Positions 1 through 12,708 of a stretch of DNA of 64,000 nucleotides are shown in pieces. The stretch spans positions 3,322,359 to 3,386,358 of the forward strand of contig NC_087075.1 of assembly GCF_026151205.1 (NCBI RefSeq). Direction: 5' to 3'. This DNA comes from Bolinopsis microptera. Its lineage: Eukaryota; Ctenophora; Tentaculata; Lobata; Bolinopsidae. How positions within the stretch are numbered: position 1 is the first letter of the stretch; every line of letters begins with the position of its first letter. Under the pieces are notes generated by a model, which was not told the DNA's origin, searched no databases, and worked only from the letters and a program-made list of their open reading frames with translations. Both the position numbers and the translations under genes were made by a program.

Positions 1-1797
1 TAAAAGGTATTTCGAATCTTAACTGCTTCCCCAGGGGCGAAACTTGCAACTATAAATATTTACTAAATCGACTAAACTTGCAAAAGTTTGGGTTGCGGGC
101 CCATTTCGGATCAGTCAATGGCTGTAAACCCCCCGGAAAGGAAAATGGAGTTTAGCACAAACGCACTTCTCCCTGCAGGGAAATTTCCAGCTGCAAAGGG
201 AGCCCTGGATCAGGAACACAAAAAAGTGCCAATGCCCCAATGAGAAATTTTGGTTTTTTCCCCAAAAAAATTGGGGGGCCCCGGGGGGGGTTTCATCCTG
301 AAATTTATGTTAATTTTAAAAAAAACCCAAAATGGTGCGAATAAACAAAAAGACAAAATTTACGGACGCAACAAGCAAATTTTTGTATTTGTACAAAAAT
401 TTGGAAATTACTATCCCTTTTTATAGGTCCCTCACAAGCCGAAAAGGGAATTCCGTGAAGGGAAATGCAACAAAGGAAATGTGAACCCCAAACCCCCACA
501 CATTTTGACACTTTTTCCAATATTCAAAAAAAAAAGCAAACCCAAATCCCAAAAAGGGGACTTCGAATCAAAACGGCTTGCCAGGGGCTAAAACCCCTTG
601 AAAACTATAAATCTTGACTAAACTCGACTAACTTGCAGAAATTTTTTTGCCCCCCATTTCCTGGACCCGTCAAGGGGCGCCCAACCCTGCCCCGGCCCAA
701 TAATGGAGTTTAGAAAGAAAACGCAGCTTCTACCTGAAACGGCATGTCCGGGCGGGAAAAAGGGTAGCCCGGTTTCAGGAACCCCAAAGTGCCTCAAAAA
801 TGGAGAAAAGTTGTTTTTTCCCAAAAAATTTTGGAGGGACCGAAGGGGTTCATCCTGAATTTATTTTAATCTAAAAAAATAAAATAATTGTGTGCGAATA
901 AACAAAGACTGAAAACGACTTTCAACAAGCAAAGTTTAGTATTTGAAACAAAAATTTTGGTATTACTATACTTTTTTGGGTCCCTCACAGATGCTCAAAA
1001 GGGAATTCCTGGGGAATAAAATTGCAACATTTGATGTAACACCACCCCCACCCCTTTTTGACACTTAACCAATTTTCAAAAAAAAAAAGCGAACCATCCC
1101 TAAAAGGGTATTTCGAATTTTAAAACCTGCTTGCCACGCTGAAATTTTCCAACTAAAAATACTTGACAAACCACAAATACTTGCAAAAATTTTGGGTGTT
1201 TGGGGGCCGTTCGGGATCAGTAAACCCCCCTTTTCAACCCGGGTTCCGGCAGATAAAGGAGTTTAGCAGCAAACCGCTTCTATTTTGCACGGAAATGTCC
1301 AGCGGAAAAAGGGGGGTACCCGGATCAGGAAACCAAAAATTTGCCTGCACATGGAGAAAAGGGGTTTTTTCCCCAAAAAATTTGGAGGGACCAAAGGGGG
1401 TTCACCCCAAAAATTTTTAAGTTAATTTTAGAAATGAAAATAATTGTGCGAAAAAAAACAATAGACTAAAATACGACTCAACAACAAAGTTTAGTATTTT
1501 TTACAAAAATTTGGTTTTACTTAGGGTTTATAGGCCCCACCCAACAGATCTCAAAAGGGAAATTTTCCTGTGAATGAAATGCAACATTGTATTTTGAACC
1601 CCCCCCACCCCACACATTTGACACTTTCCAATATCAAATAAAAAACAAACCCAAATCCCTAAAAGGGAAAAATTTCGAACCCCTTAACTGTTTGCCACCC
1701 CTGAAACTTGAAACTAAAAATCCCTTGCCTAAACTCGCCCAAACTTCAGAAGATTGTTTTTGGGGGGGCCATTCGGGATCAGCCCAAGGGCGTCAAC
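1..1797 (+). repeat. Corrupted tandem array, left block (about 3.3 units)
   Basis: About three and a third units of the same ~540 bp repeat that fills 37458-64000, in the same orientation. Remnants of the cysteine-rich exon are seen near 90-240, 640-790, 1190-1350 and 1750-1797. The conserved intron phrases (AAGCAAAGTTTAGTATTTG, AGCGAACCATCCCTAAAAGG) are still readable. Unlike the right-hand block, this block is full of inflated G, C and A homopolymers, such as the G and C runs near 270-292. No copy keeps an open exon. The block stops abruptly inside the fourth exon at about 1797 and runs into unrelated DNA. The homopolymer pattern suggests base-calling or gap-fill error rather than biological decay. 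Confidence 0.85.
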
Positions 1798-3868
1798 CCG
1801 ACTAATTCAATACTGTTGATACATCGGTCAGCTAAAAAAGCAACGAAAAATAAGTACCCCTGGTACCCTCAGATTAACAAACTAAACTCACCCTCCCCCC
1901 CCCCCCCCCCCCCCCCCTGCATCTGGTCGTACAATCTTCTTATTTCGTATTTGATTTCTTAACATTGTCTTCGTAAGCCGTCCTATTTTCCCCTCTGATT
2001 ATCTCTGAACTCAGTTAAAGCTTTTGTAATGCTCAGTTAACAAGCTTGCTGCCTTTTAATGCTAGTTTCCCTATCTTCGTCCGTTTCTGATTGTTTTTGA
2101 TTGTTAAAGTTTACACAATTTACTCATCACAGCAATTTTCTTCGAAGGCATACCAAAACAATTGATAAGGGAAATCATGTTTTAAGTTTTTTACAACTGA
2201 CAACTGAACCCGGAAAATTCTGATAATATTCAAGTCAGTTGAAATATTTTTTTCTCATGGTGAATTTTTCCGTTCAGAAAAAAAGTAGTATTTTTGGATA
2301 ATACTCCCATGCCGATCCATCAGCTGTTTTTAATTAAATGTTTTGAATTGAAGATCTTCCATGACTAACAAGTGGGTAAACAAAAATTAGAAAATACCTT
2401 TAGAAAAACTCTAGGCTGATGTGCAATGTCTGAAAATTAAAATTTTAAAAACTCGATAATGTAAGACTCTTAATGATCAGTTAGAAAGTTTAAATTTGAT
2501 GTAAGACCATATTTTTATTTCATTTACAATTGTTATCCTTGATATGTGAAATTATTGAACACAGGAAGCAAAAATGCCCTGTTTTGGACCCGGCGAAAAC
2601 ATACCTACTTCACCCTTTCCCAGAATACACTATTTGCAAGCTGCACATTCTTGTCCATATCGCAACTCATTTGAGACCTGAAAGTTTTCATGATCACAGA
2701 CAGTATACAACAAAACTTTAGACGCTATAATCATACACATTACAAATTTGATATACGTTAGTATCCTGTTTCATCCTAGTCAAATAGTGAATTCTGAATG
2801 AACAGTGATACAAAAAATGACTGATTTTGATAGGACCACTTCGTCGATCATAATGAGATTGAAAACTAAACTTTTTACAGTACCGACCCTTTACTTGACA
2901 AAATCTATAAATAATCAGTGACTGACAGTTTACTCTGCTTCATTCTGTGTTAGTCTGTCAAAACCAGTTGGCTGTTTAAAATTCCGACCCCTGAAAAAAA
3001 CGTGTCTAATATAATGTAATATGGATACAATATACGATATATAAGTCAAAAAGTATCTAAAATAATTTTCTGCAGTATGGATCATCCACATAAAGACCAT
3101 ACCAAGAATTAGAAGCTTCTAAAACTCTAAAATTCTAAAAAGACAACCCCAAAAATTGTCAATGAATTTTCTCGTTTGCATCGTCAATTTGTTGTAGCTA
3201 AAGTAATAAGGAAAATCATACTCGTATTTGTTCTTGTTGATCAATATTAATATATTATGACAGTAAAACTATGATAACCACAACAGTGCCACACAAAAAT
3301 GAAGCAGGCATTATCAGTTATTAATTTATCTCAAATCTAAATCTGTATACGCTCTTGCACACATAAATCTCTCTCTGCCATGAACATGGCCTAACCTTTC
3401 AAACTTATGATTTAAAACATAAACCTAAACTAAAACTCGAACTGGCTCGCCTATTCACCAAACCAAGACAATAACAATTTAGCTTAGATAATTATATTTT
3501 TCTATATTTGTATAATAAGTATTATATTGACTAGTGGATTGTTTGAGGGGTCAGCACCAGGACCTCTCAAATCTAATATAACATGGCCTCGGCACTTGAA
3601 ACCTCTTCAACCTCCCCTGAATTTATTTTTAAATATTGATAATTGTTTGATTGTGCCGTAAAAATAAATATTTGTTTTATTAAATATTTGTTTTATTAAA
3701 CAAGTTATTAGTTAACAAAGTTTATCAATTCATTGCATATGTTTTACAATAAATTAACATCTTTGCAAATAAAAGCAATTTAGGATTTGTTTTTTGCCTA
3801 GGATCATACTGTACACAGATCATACCGATTAATCATCAATCAATAGATTGGATTTTCGTGGGGCGTAG
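1798..3868. other. AT-rich DNA without a recognised gene
   Basis: No coding region with family resemblance was seen on either strand. A run of about 23 C lies at 1895-1917, just inside the edge of the left array. A short direct duplication (AAATATTTGTTTTATTAAA) lies near 3665-3705. The open frame at 2530-2721 has no recognisable motif and I treat it as chance. Confidence 0.55.
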
Positions 3869-4497
3869 GTACATTTTTTACTACTTTAATAGGTGGTTCT
3901 GTCAGCAGAAGAAAGAGGTGATGCACATTTTGTATTATGGAACGCTTGAAACGCTTGACTCCTTCTTCTTACCCACGAAAGAAGGACATCAGACCTAGGA
4001 GGTCACTATGAGTTTCTAGAGAAAGTAACAGTTTTTCCTCCTGCGTGAACCTAGCATGGCCGTTGCACTAATCAGTAGAACTTTTCATCCCACTTTTCCG
4101 CGGAAGGAACTATGAGTTTTAAGGCCATGAGTGTTTCCGCAGAAAGCAGTACTAAGAGGCCACGGGATATTCATAGGAACTTTTAAATTGAATTTCACAT
4201 CAACATGTCGTATGTGATTTGCTTGCAAATCACAGCAAAGTATGTGTTTATACTGTACAATAAAGTGATGCGCGTGAGATCAAACCTATTGAAGGATTGA
4301 GACGAAAATTCACGTATTACAACTATTTGTTACTCAATAAGTAATTATCACTTTAGTATCCTTTTATCCTTTGTATCCTGGGGAAGAGATACTTTGTTAC
4401 TTTAATAGTGAAGTTCTGTTCAGCTGAAAGAAAGAGTGATCACATTTTGTATTATGAACGCTTGTAACGCTGTAACTCCTTCCTTGTTACCCCCTTG
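3869..4497. repeat. Diverged ~110 bp direct duplication
   Basis: The segment 3869-3980 recurs in the same orientation at about 4387-4497. Both copies contain TACTTTAATAG, then a CAGCWGAAAGAAAGAG-like phrase, then CACATTTTGTATTATG and ACTCCTTC. The copies start about 520 bp apart and differ by scattered substitutions and indels. This could be a local tandem duplication or two ends of an old element. Nothing coding lies between them. Confidence 0.6.
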
Positions 4498-4679
4498 AAG
4501 TCCCAAATTATTTTTCCTGATGAAAGCTTCAAAATAACCGAGAAATCGACCCTTGTTATAACTCATTTTGATGACTGTTCCTGACCTAAAATTTGCACGA
4601 GAAATCGATTTAACAGGTTTTCAGAACCTTAAACACTTAATTGACATTATCCCTCAAATTGACGTTTTATAGTTGATCA

Positions 4680-4733
4680 AAAAAAAAAAAAAAAAAAAAA
4701 AATGGGGGGGGGGGGGGGGGGGGGGGGGGGGGG
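4680..4733. repeat. Poly-A then poly-G homopolymer block
   Basis: A run of about 23 A is followed by one T and a run of 30 G (4704-4733). Long G runs elsewhere in this window mark the ends of mobile elements (8839, 28044), so this may be another element terminus. I found no matching C run at a sensible distance. Confidence 0.7.
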
Positions 4734-7700
4734 CGAAGCATCAACATCATATATTTTGATCCTTAGGTTTTCTACTCATAACCTAGGGCTAGGGGTTAAG
4801 CTGAAACCGAAAGATCGAGGCAATCGTAAAACCACAACATTTTCTCCTACAACACAAATCAAATCCATCAAAGGAATTTAAGAAAATCTGCGTCTTTCCC
4901 CTGCTTCGCTGCAGTATTTCCAACTTGATCACTAAAGACCTGTTTTTCCTTCATTATCGCATCAATTGTTGAACAATTACACTAAGTTCTTTTGTTTCTC
5001 TCCCCGGCAACTAATCAAATATCAATGTTAATTTTAAGTTTTACCCCTAAAACTGCTCATAGATATTGAGCCGAGTCCATTTCTTTTACTTGAGTCCATT
5101 CTCAATCTTTACTTGATCCGATTCTTTATGAGTCCCAATCTTTACTTGAGCAATTTCTCTTTTGAGCTGATTACATGGTTTTTGTGCTTGAAGACAATAT
5201 ATTGGTAAGTAAGTAATAAGTAAAAAGTATGACATATCATCATAACACATTCTGTACAAAGTAAACAAATCATATATGGAAAAATATAAAGATCTTTACC
5301 GCCAAAATTAATAGATTATTAACTACATGTTTTAGAAGTTTTCAGGTCAAGACAAACTCTGATCCTTAGCCTTAAACTGGTTTGTCTTGACAGAAATAAC
5401 GATTGGTAACACGAGAGTTCCACTAAGCCTGATATAGTGCCATGTCCAGCAACATGTTTGTTTCTGCAAGACCAATAAACAAAAACTTTGGTTTATACTT
5501 GACTGCTCAACGCAAAGTGTCAAAGTCCTGATGCATTCCCAGCAATGTACGGAATAAATGGACATATATTCGACTGAATTCCAGGCAAGATGGTGGCATT
5601 CAACCTGTTATGGAGATGTTTTTGTAGTTTTTCAAGAATTTTTGAGCTGTTTTGTAGAATAGATCAATATAATTTAATTAACTGGCTCATCAATCAATAA
5701 GGCCGTAGTTAGCAAAGTGGGGAAGCTTGTGTAGAAAGGGGTTGTATCGAAAATAACGTGGCTTCAATGCAGACTTTGCAGTTAATCATCTCGAAATTTA
5801 ACTATTGTCAATAGTTGCATTTATTGTGCATATTTTGTCCCACACATCTGACAAATATGAATGGAGTCCCACTTCGGTACAGTTTAATGCACAGCGAGCA
5901 AATTTCACAATCTACTAATATAAAATGCGAACATATAATATAGTAATATATGAACAACATGAGACACTAAACTTCTTGAGCAGAGAAGGTCCTATACACG
6001 TTTACCTTCTAGCCAGGTTATCATTCCAGTATTATAAAGATGCCTTTAACAAATTTATTGAATATAGCTAATATAAAAACTGTATACCCTTAAAGACAAG
6101 GAATGAGTCGACTGCCCCTGTTTAATACCCATGGTGATGGATCAAAATCCAGCACTTCTTCCTCCAACAAGGTGGGCATTATCCTTAAGTTATAAGCACA
6201 TCTCAACCTTGAACCGGCCCCTGAAGAAGCTGGTACGTGCGGACAGTGTTTTCAGATCATCGAAAGATCAAACTATCGGTGGCATGCTTGTACACATAAG
6301 TAACCGTGCCATGGAACTTTAAACGTTGATAATTGGAGGAAGAAACAACTGCAAGCCAGATCAGAACCAGACTCCGAAAGTCTAAGGGCGGTTTTCCCGG
6401 GGGCCCTGTCGACCCAGGTGCCTTGCTTGTGGAAAATGTTATTTTACAAAATTTCCTGTCCCCCTGTTGCCAATTTTTTAGTGTCACCAATCTAACCAAG
6501 TTTTTTCCCTATAACTAGTATATATCTTGTCAGAGTTTATAAACCTCATTTCTTTAATGGATGTAAACTTGGAAACAGCGTATTCGGTTAACTTCCTCAA
6601 TCACCCTAAAATTCTCTAACCATCGAGTCAACATAAAGAAAAGGTATAAGAAGTGTAAATTAGTTAACCATTTTTAGATATTGATCATGATTTAGATTTA
6701 GTACCATAGCCTGCTATAATTCCTCACTTATCACACCTTTTCTGTCATTATAGTAGACGCTTTAGTTTTGACCTAAATATTAGTAAAGCAGACAAAGAAA
6801 AGGCTATGGGAAGCTAGAGAGGGGTTCTACCAACACCCAATTGAAGAAACCTTGAACGTTTTGGTATGAACACCCCTTGATAGTAACCATCTACTTTTTA
6901 AATCAGCCAGATCTTAGTTTTAGTTTTAGTATATTTGTAGATTTTACATTAGTTAAACCATTATTCAGAACGTGCATTAAATTTTTTTTACTTAAGTATA
7001 AATTTTACAGTTTTGTTGTGATTTTAAGGTGATTTTTCCGAGAATCAGTTATCAGTAGTTAGATAAGAGATAAATAAGAGTACATTTTTAACGGCTTACA
7101 GTTCTTTTTTTAAATTTCAGTTCATCAATTTTTCCCACTGCTTTTAGTTTGTAAATTTATTCTCAAATGTATATGAATCGTATTTGTTGTAGTTACTTTA
7201 ATGATATAATTCTCAGAATTGATGTAAATAAACGATGCAAAGACTTTCGAAGATCGAATACAAACCGCTTTCTTTATTGTAGAATCCAGCCCAATAAATA
7301 ATATATTATTTATCTGTGCCCATTTTTACGACACACGGCATCACTTAAAACGCGAATTCTGCAAAAGCCGTAAAAGTATACAACTGAAACGTTATTTGAG
7401 ACTGGTCAAATGACTTAAATGACGCCTAAATCACATGAAAAATAAAAATAGGTCAAAAAATAAAGTTTTAGAGCCCCCAAAATTTGGTACCCCAAGTGGT
7501 GTCCCAAAAACGCGAATAAATAGTAATAATTGTTTTAGTCTCTTTGAGTCCTTGAACACCATTTTAGGTTAGACGGGTTCCTGCTCTCAATCTAACTATC
7601 ATGACTGAAATATAGATCTACGTGGGGTCGTGGGAAAATCCTGTCCTTAGGCTTTGGCATTAACAACATCACTGAATGATTTCCCACAACAGCTACCAAA

Positions 7701-8827
7701 TATCTTGTGAGCAATAGCCCAGGAGAGTTTAAAATACCGTTTGATCCAAGTGAATTGGTCATCCCTCTATATCTACAACATTGCTGATTCAGCAGACACC
7801 TTCGTCAACAAAGCTATTAAAATCTTAATGTTCCTATCTAGAATTGGTTCACAGTAATCCCAAATAAAATCCTGTTATACCTCCATTAGCCCTTTCGTTT
7901 AGCAAAGGAGACCTAGTTGGCATATAGGTTAAACAATTATTTAGCGTAAGGGCAACAATTCACTAGCGTCCTTGAGCTTTTTGTTAAGCTCAATTACCCA
8001 ATATTTAAGATTTCCCCCCATCTTTCTTGATGTTTTTACTCCACAATGAACTATATTGTTTTTAATCACCTACACAAGTAGGATCCTTAGCTTATTTATG
8101 GTGAAGCATTCTATTCTTCTTCAGGCAAAGCGGGTGTCCAAAATACATTCCTTTTCCAAGACCCAAATTCTGAGTACGGTATTGATCACAATTATCAGTG
8201 TCGTAGAGGTATGAAACTTTTCTCAACTTTTTCTGAACAATCTGCATGAATATAGCAAGAACAGTGTTGTGAGTGCACTGAAAAACTGTTGATGCTTCAC
8301 TGATGCAGGATGCTGCATCTTGATCTGATGACTCAACAAATTTAGCAATTTTCAGATATGTTTCCATCAACATTTTTCTCTATTTTCTGATAACCTTTAA
8401 AACATTCCTGCTAACCGAAATTTTAACACATTTTTATTATTTAAAACATAAAGAATTTAATATTACCATTTTGCCCTAGTACAAGATGGGTTAAAAAGAA
8501 CCAGTGTAAATCAATCTGCGATTGCACATGGCTTGTTATATTTGTTTTAAGCATGATTTAGCCAGTGCGCTCATAATGTTTTACTTCAACACCCAACTTT
8601 TAAGATGTTTATCCAACGTTGCTAATATTAAGTCGATGTATCATGATAGTGGCTGAATAAAATGAGGCAGGGTCAGTTTGTTTATTTATACAGCAAAGAG
8701 GTGTGGTATGAGTTAAAGACCGAGAGGCTAGGAGATAGTGATGACTCAAAACATATCTAACTACTGCAATAAATCCAAACTCTCAAAGCTATAAGGCTGA
8801 CGATCGGTAAAGTAACCTGACCTGAGT
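4734..8827. other. AT-rich DNA without a recognised gene
   Basis: No supported gene was found. Around 5071-5155 an imperfect ~33 bp phrase (GAGTCCATT, then CAATCTTTACTTGA) recurs about three times. Open frames at 5347-5565 (minus), 6131-6322 (plus) and 8092-8373 (minus) show no domain, splice signal or composition that separates them from chance. The 93-codon minus-strand frame at 8092-8373 is the least unlikely of these. Confidence 0.5.
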
Positions 8828-9014
8828 TTAAGGCCAGAGGGGGGGGTAAATGGCACTTTTCTAGTTTTCACATATTTGATAATAGCTGCTGGAGACAAAC
8901 AAGAAGAAAAAAACCAGATCAAAATCTGACCTTGCGTTCCTGAGATATCGCGCGCTAAATTTTGAGGTTTACCTGTAATTACATGTTGAACTGGATCTTT
9001 AAACGGCTGTAACT

Positions 9015-9332
9015 TTTTTGACCTTTCGATTCCTTAGTTGAGAAAACCGGCCACTCCCTGATCTTGAGGTTTGGTACAGTGGTTCCTTAGACAATTATCC
9101 TCATTTATTATGTGAGCGATTTTTGTTATTTGACTCGGTTCTTGAATTATGAGGTTAACTATGTCAAAAATTCGGAAAATTTAGCTGGTTAACCTCATAA
9201 TTCGAGAACCGAGTCAAATAAAAAAAATCGGTCACATAATAAATGAGGATAATTGTCCAAGGAACCACTGTACCAAATCTCAATATCAGGGGGTGGCTGG
9301 TTTTCTCAACTAAGGAATCGAAAGGTCAAAAA
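9015..9332. repeat. Long hairpin, ~145 bp arms with 27 bp loop
   Basis: Arm one (9015-9159) starts TTTTTGACCTTTCGATTCC and ends GAGGTTAAC. Arm two (9187-9332) starts GGTTAACCTC and ends GGAATCGAAAGGTCAAAAA. The arms are near-perfect inverse copies with only a few mismatches. The structure lies inside the TTAA-flanked element and could fold as single-stranded DNA or RNA. Confidence 0.9.
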
Positions 9333-10210
9333 ATGTGTTTTGAGATAGATGCAATTTAGTGTTTTCAAAATTTTGAATATTCACTGGAATGTATCACAGT
9401 TCGTTAGTTAGGACTTTTTATAAACTTAATAACGTTTGCTTGATCAGACCTGGCCGTCCCCTAAATGATTTTAGCTACTTTCAGTAGTTAATTTCCTTGT
9501 ATTGTAAAAAATGAGGTTAACCAAGACTTCCTGTAAACACTAACTACTTAAAATTTGGTTGTTAACCTCGCTTTAGACCATATAACACTGGGATTGGTTT
9601 ATCAATATGTTATTATATATGTAGTAAAACATTTGCACAGTATAACGATTAAGTTTTTGAGGTTAAAATATAATTGATTAGTCAGGTATTCAAAAAATGA
9701 GAGGTTAACCTCATTTTTTAGCCATTTACGGGTAAAATCTTCTACTAAAATATGGTCAGTTCGAATCACCTTTGTCACGTGATTATAGTTGTAGGCATTG
9801 TGATACCAATAGATACCTCACTTCGATATTGTGGTACATTACATAAATAAGAATCGTATGTATATTCCCTACGGTACCAAAATGTGTTGGTTAACCTCAT
9901 TTTTTTCATTTTCCCAAGATAAAAGAAAGTCAATCAACACGTCATCTATTTAGAAATGTGTATACCGTAAACTTACGATGAAAATAATAACTCTATCATT
10001 TGATCTATTCTCGCTATATCTAAAAGACGAGGTTAACCTCATTTAATCACGTTTGGATATTACTTTTTCTGACAATTATGAACCTAAAATTTAGAGTTTA
10101 CATTTGCTGACCGAAATAACAAAAAATTATGGCGTGTAATAAAATATTAACCTCAATTTTATTAACCTCAATGTTGTATAGTCAATTTTGTGAAAATCGG
10201 TTAACCTCAA
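9151..10210. repeat. Cluster of GAGGTTAACCTC palindromes
   Basis: The perfect 12-bp palindrome GAGGTTAACCTC occurs at 9701-9712 and 10029-10040. Shorter versions (GGTTAACCTCA, GTTAACCTC, ATTAACCTCA or the reverse) occur near 9151, 9187, 9512, 9561, 9889, 10146, 10161 and 10199. All lie inside the TTAA-flanked element. Repeated short palindromes of this kind can be protein-binding sites near transposon ends. That role is inference. Confidence 0.75.
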
Positions 10211-10350
10211 TTATAAAATAAAGTTAATCAGCTACAAATATGTGAATAGCGGCAATGTTTTTGTCATTAAAAATTAAATCGATTTAGAAAATAATATTTT
10301 GGTAGAATTTTTTGACCCCTTACCCCCCCCCCCCCCCCCTCTGGCCTTAA

Positions 10351-12708
10351 ACTTGAAATTGTATGACAGTTTTTTCAAGCTTGAAGCTTCATACCATTTA
10401 AGCCATATCATGTGAATCATATTCAAGGAACTTTGGGAAAAATACCATTCTCACTGTAATCTACTCATCCAAATTTCCGATAAACTTAGCTACAACAGTA
10501 GTCAGTGAGCACGAATCTTTGGGTAATTGCTAGTAGGGGGTCTTGTTAAAAGATCATAGATCTTGTAGGGGCATCATTAAATAAAAATTTAAAGGGAATA
10601 AAAGGTACCCCTTCAGCACTTGTGCTACAAATATACTAACACTAGCTATACTATACTCCACTAGAAACGTTAAGCAAGACATAAAGTGTATTGTTTCATT
10701 TTCGAAATGACATGATTAAGAGTTGAGAGTAGCGCTCGATTTTGTACAATACTCCAAATTTTAAACACAGACCAGTGAATGTGCGCGGCGCGCACCTACA
10801 TCCATTTGCTGTGTACTATATAAATTACTATACTATGTGTATATAGTGATGAGACATTATTACTTGATTGATGATGTCAACCCTTCCAGATCGTTGCTTA
10901 CCTAATTAACAGAGCAACGATCTATTTAAAAAACCTAATCAAATTTCTCAATAGAATGAACATTTATAAAATACTTTTATGCCACACAATTGACAATATA
11001 AAATTGGATAAAATCAAAAATAATCGTTCTGTCATAAAATGGGATATTATATATATAGTAATAATAAGCTATAGTAATAGTAATAATAAGCTATAGTAAA
11101 TTCGACTTTTTGCTCAAAACTTGATACATGTTTCGTATCCAAATATCAGAGATATTATGGATACACCATGAAGGAACATCTCTGCGCGGCGTAAGTAAAT
11201 TTACAAGTTCGCGCGAAAAATTGTCTTATTTTCCTGGCGCTTTGTTCTCGCGCCGGGAGTGAATCACTAATTAGCTAACTACTTCACTAGTATAATCTAC
11301 AATCTAGATCTACAATACGAAGTAAGAGTTACCACGTTTCTCTTTTATTTCTCCGTTAAGCCTACAATTCTAATAACTAACAATGGAGTATGAGGTCAAT
11401 TAAATGTCCATAGATATGGATTATAGAAATTATATAAACACATAATTGAACAGCATGAGACAAGTGGAAAACTAACAAACGAATAGATTTCAAGCTCGTA
11501 AAGGATCGTTGCTGGATATTGGAGATTTCAAAACTGTAGTCCGACAGTCAAAGTTCTCTTGTCTAACTTTAGTGCGTATCGAACTTGACTCCAGATAGAG
11601 CACTTTAGTTCGACAGAGTCGAACCTCAGGGTTTGTCGAACTACATGGTAAGTGACGAACTAGAGTGCGTGTCGAACTTGGGTACGTGTACCGAATTTAC
11701 CATGGTAAAAACATCTTCACACCGTAAAATGGGCAAAAGCTACAATAACGGTTCCTCCGACATTGTTTACAGCGGGCAATATCCTTTATTTCATTCAATT
11801 CTTCTGAAGTGTTCATGACCAAATTACGGTCTTTAGGATCGTCCATTAATAATTTAAGGAGGCTTTTGCCGGGACAACCTATACACCCTTTTAATTTTGA
11901 CAGGGCACCTCAGAAGTAGATGGTTCTAAAACAAAACATAAATAAATCTAATCCCTTTAAAATAAATATGCTACCTTCTAGCTTACTCATAGAACACAAC
12001 TCGGAATGAGCTTTTATACTTCATATTCAAATCAAGCGGTAAGTAAATATTGATAATATAACTAACTCTACTGCATTATAATCCACCTTGCGTGGCTGAG
12101 AGGACCAATTCGTTCTCTCGACAGTTCAGGACTCAGAACCCCTTAAATTTTTTAATGGCAGGTCTATCCTGTGAAGGCACCAAATAAATCTTTGCAATTC
12201 CCATCCAAAATTCTTCTCTAAGAGGGCTATAATCCCATTGTGACGTCCGGTGTTGACGTTAGTGGCGTAACAGCCACAAGATCTTAGTGGCGAGTTGTCT
12301 AATGTCTATCCTAAGCTCATCACAATGCTGCATCTTTTCTCCCGTCAATTAGGTAGAGCGACTCCACTTTCAGATTCCGAAGGTCTTCTAACTCATTCTC
12401 TTTAGATCGCTGCACTATCTTTGGATTTCTTCAGTCTCCTGAAATATATTATGTCACAATAGATCATTAGATGATACGTAAAGATACTGTACAGGCAATC
12501 CATGATTGTTGATTTGTTTGCATACCCAAATATTTCTTTTATATTAGGATGTATTTGAAAAGTAACTTAAAACGACATGCAGAGCGACCAATAACGCCTG
12601 AATCAATGCTTGGTAGCACAAACCGGAGGTTAAAAATGAATATTTGACCACATGGTGACATGGTTGTTGCATGGGTCACTTGCAAGTTCATATATCACAT
12701 ACTTGGTT
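10351..12708. other. AT-rich DNA without a recognised gene
   Basis: No gene was recognised on either strand. A short stretch at about 11575-11680 repeats the phrase GTCGAAC four or five times in both orientations. GC-rich patches (GCGCGGCGCGC near 10785 and GCGCGGCG near 11185) stand out from the AT-rich background. The open frame at 11633-11818 overlaps the GTCGAAC phrases and shows no domain. Confidence 0.5.

Larger units (their letters stand above)
8828..10350. mobile_element. Non-autonomous TTAA-flanked element with G-run inverted ends
   Basis: The left edge reads TTAA (8828-8831), then GGCCAGAG plus a G run and GTAA. The right edge is its inverse: TTAC, a C run (10323-10340), CTCTGGCC, then TTAA (10347-10350). 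This gives about 1,515 bp between TTAA duplications, the target signature of piggyBac-type cut-and-paste elements. No transposase ORF is present, so it would be a non-autonomous (MITE-like) copy. The interior holds a long hairpin (9015-9332) and many copies of a GGTTAACCTC palindrome. G-rich ends are not the usual piggyBac terminus, so the superfamily is a guess. The inverted ends themselves are plainly visible. Confidence 0.7.

Noticed and set aside
8092..8373. 93-codon minus-strand frame
   Set aside because: No recognisable domain, no splice context and no neighbours. Kept only as a remark.
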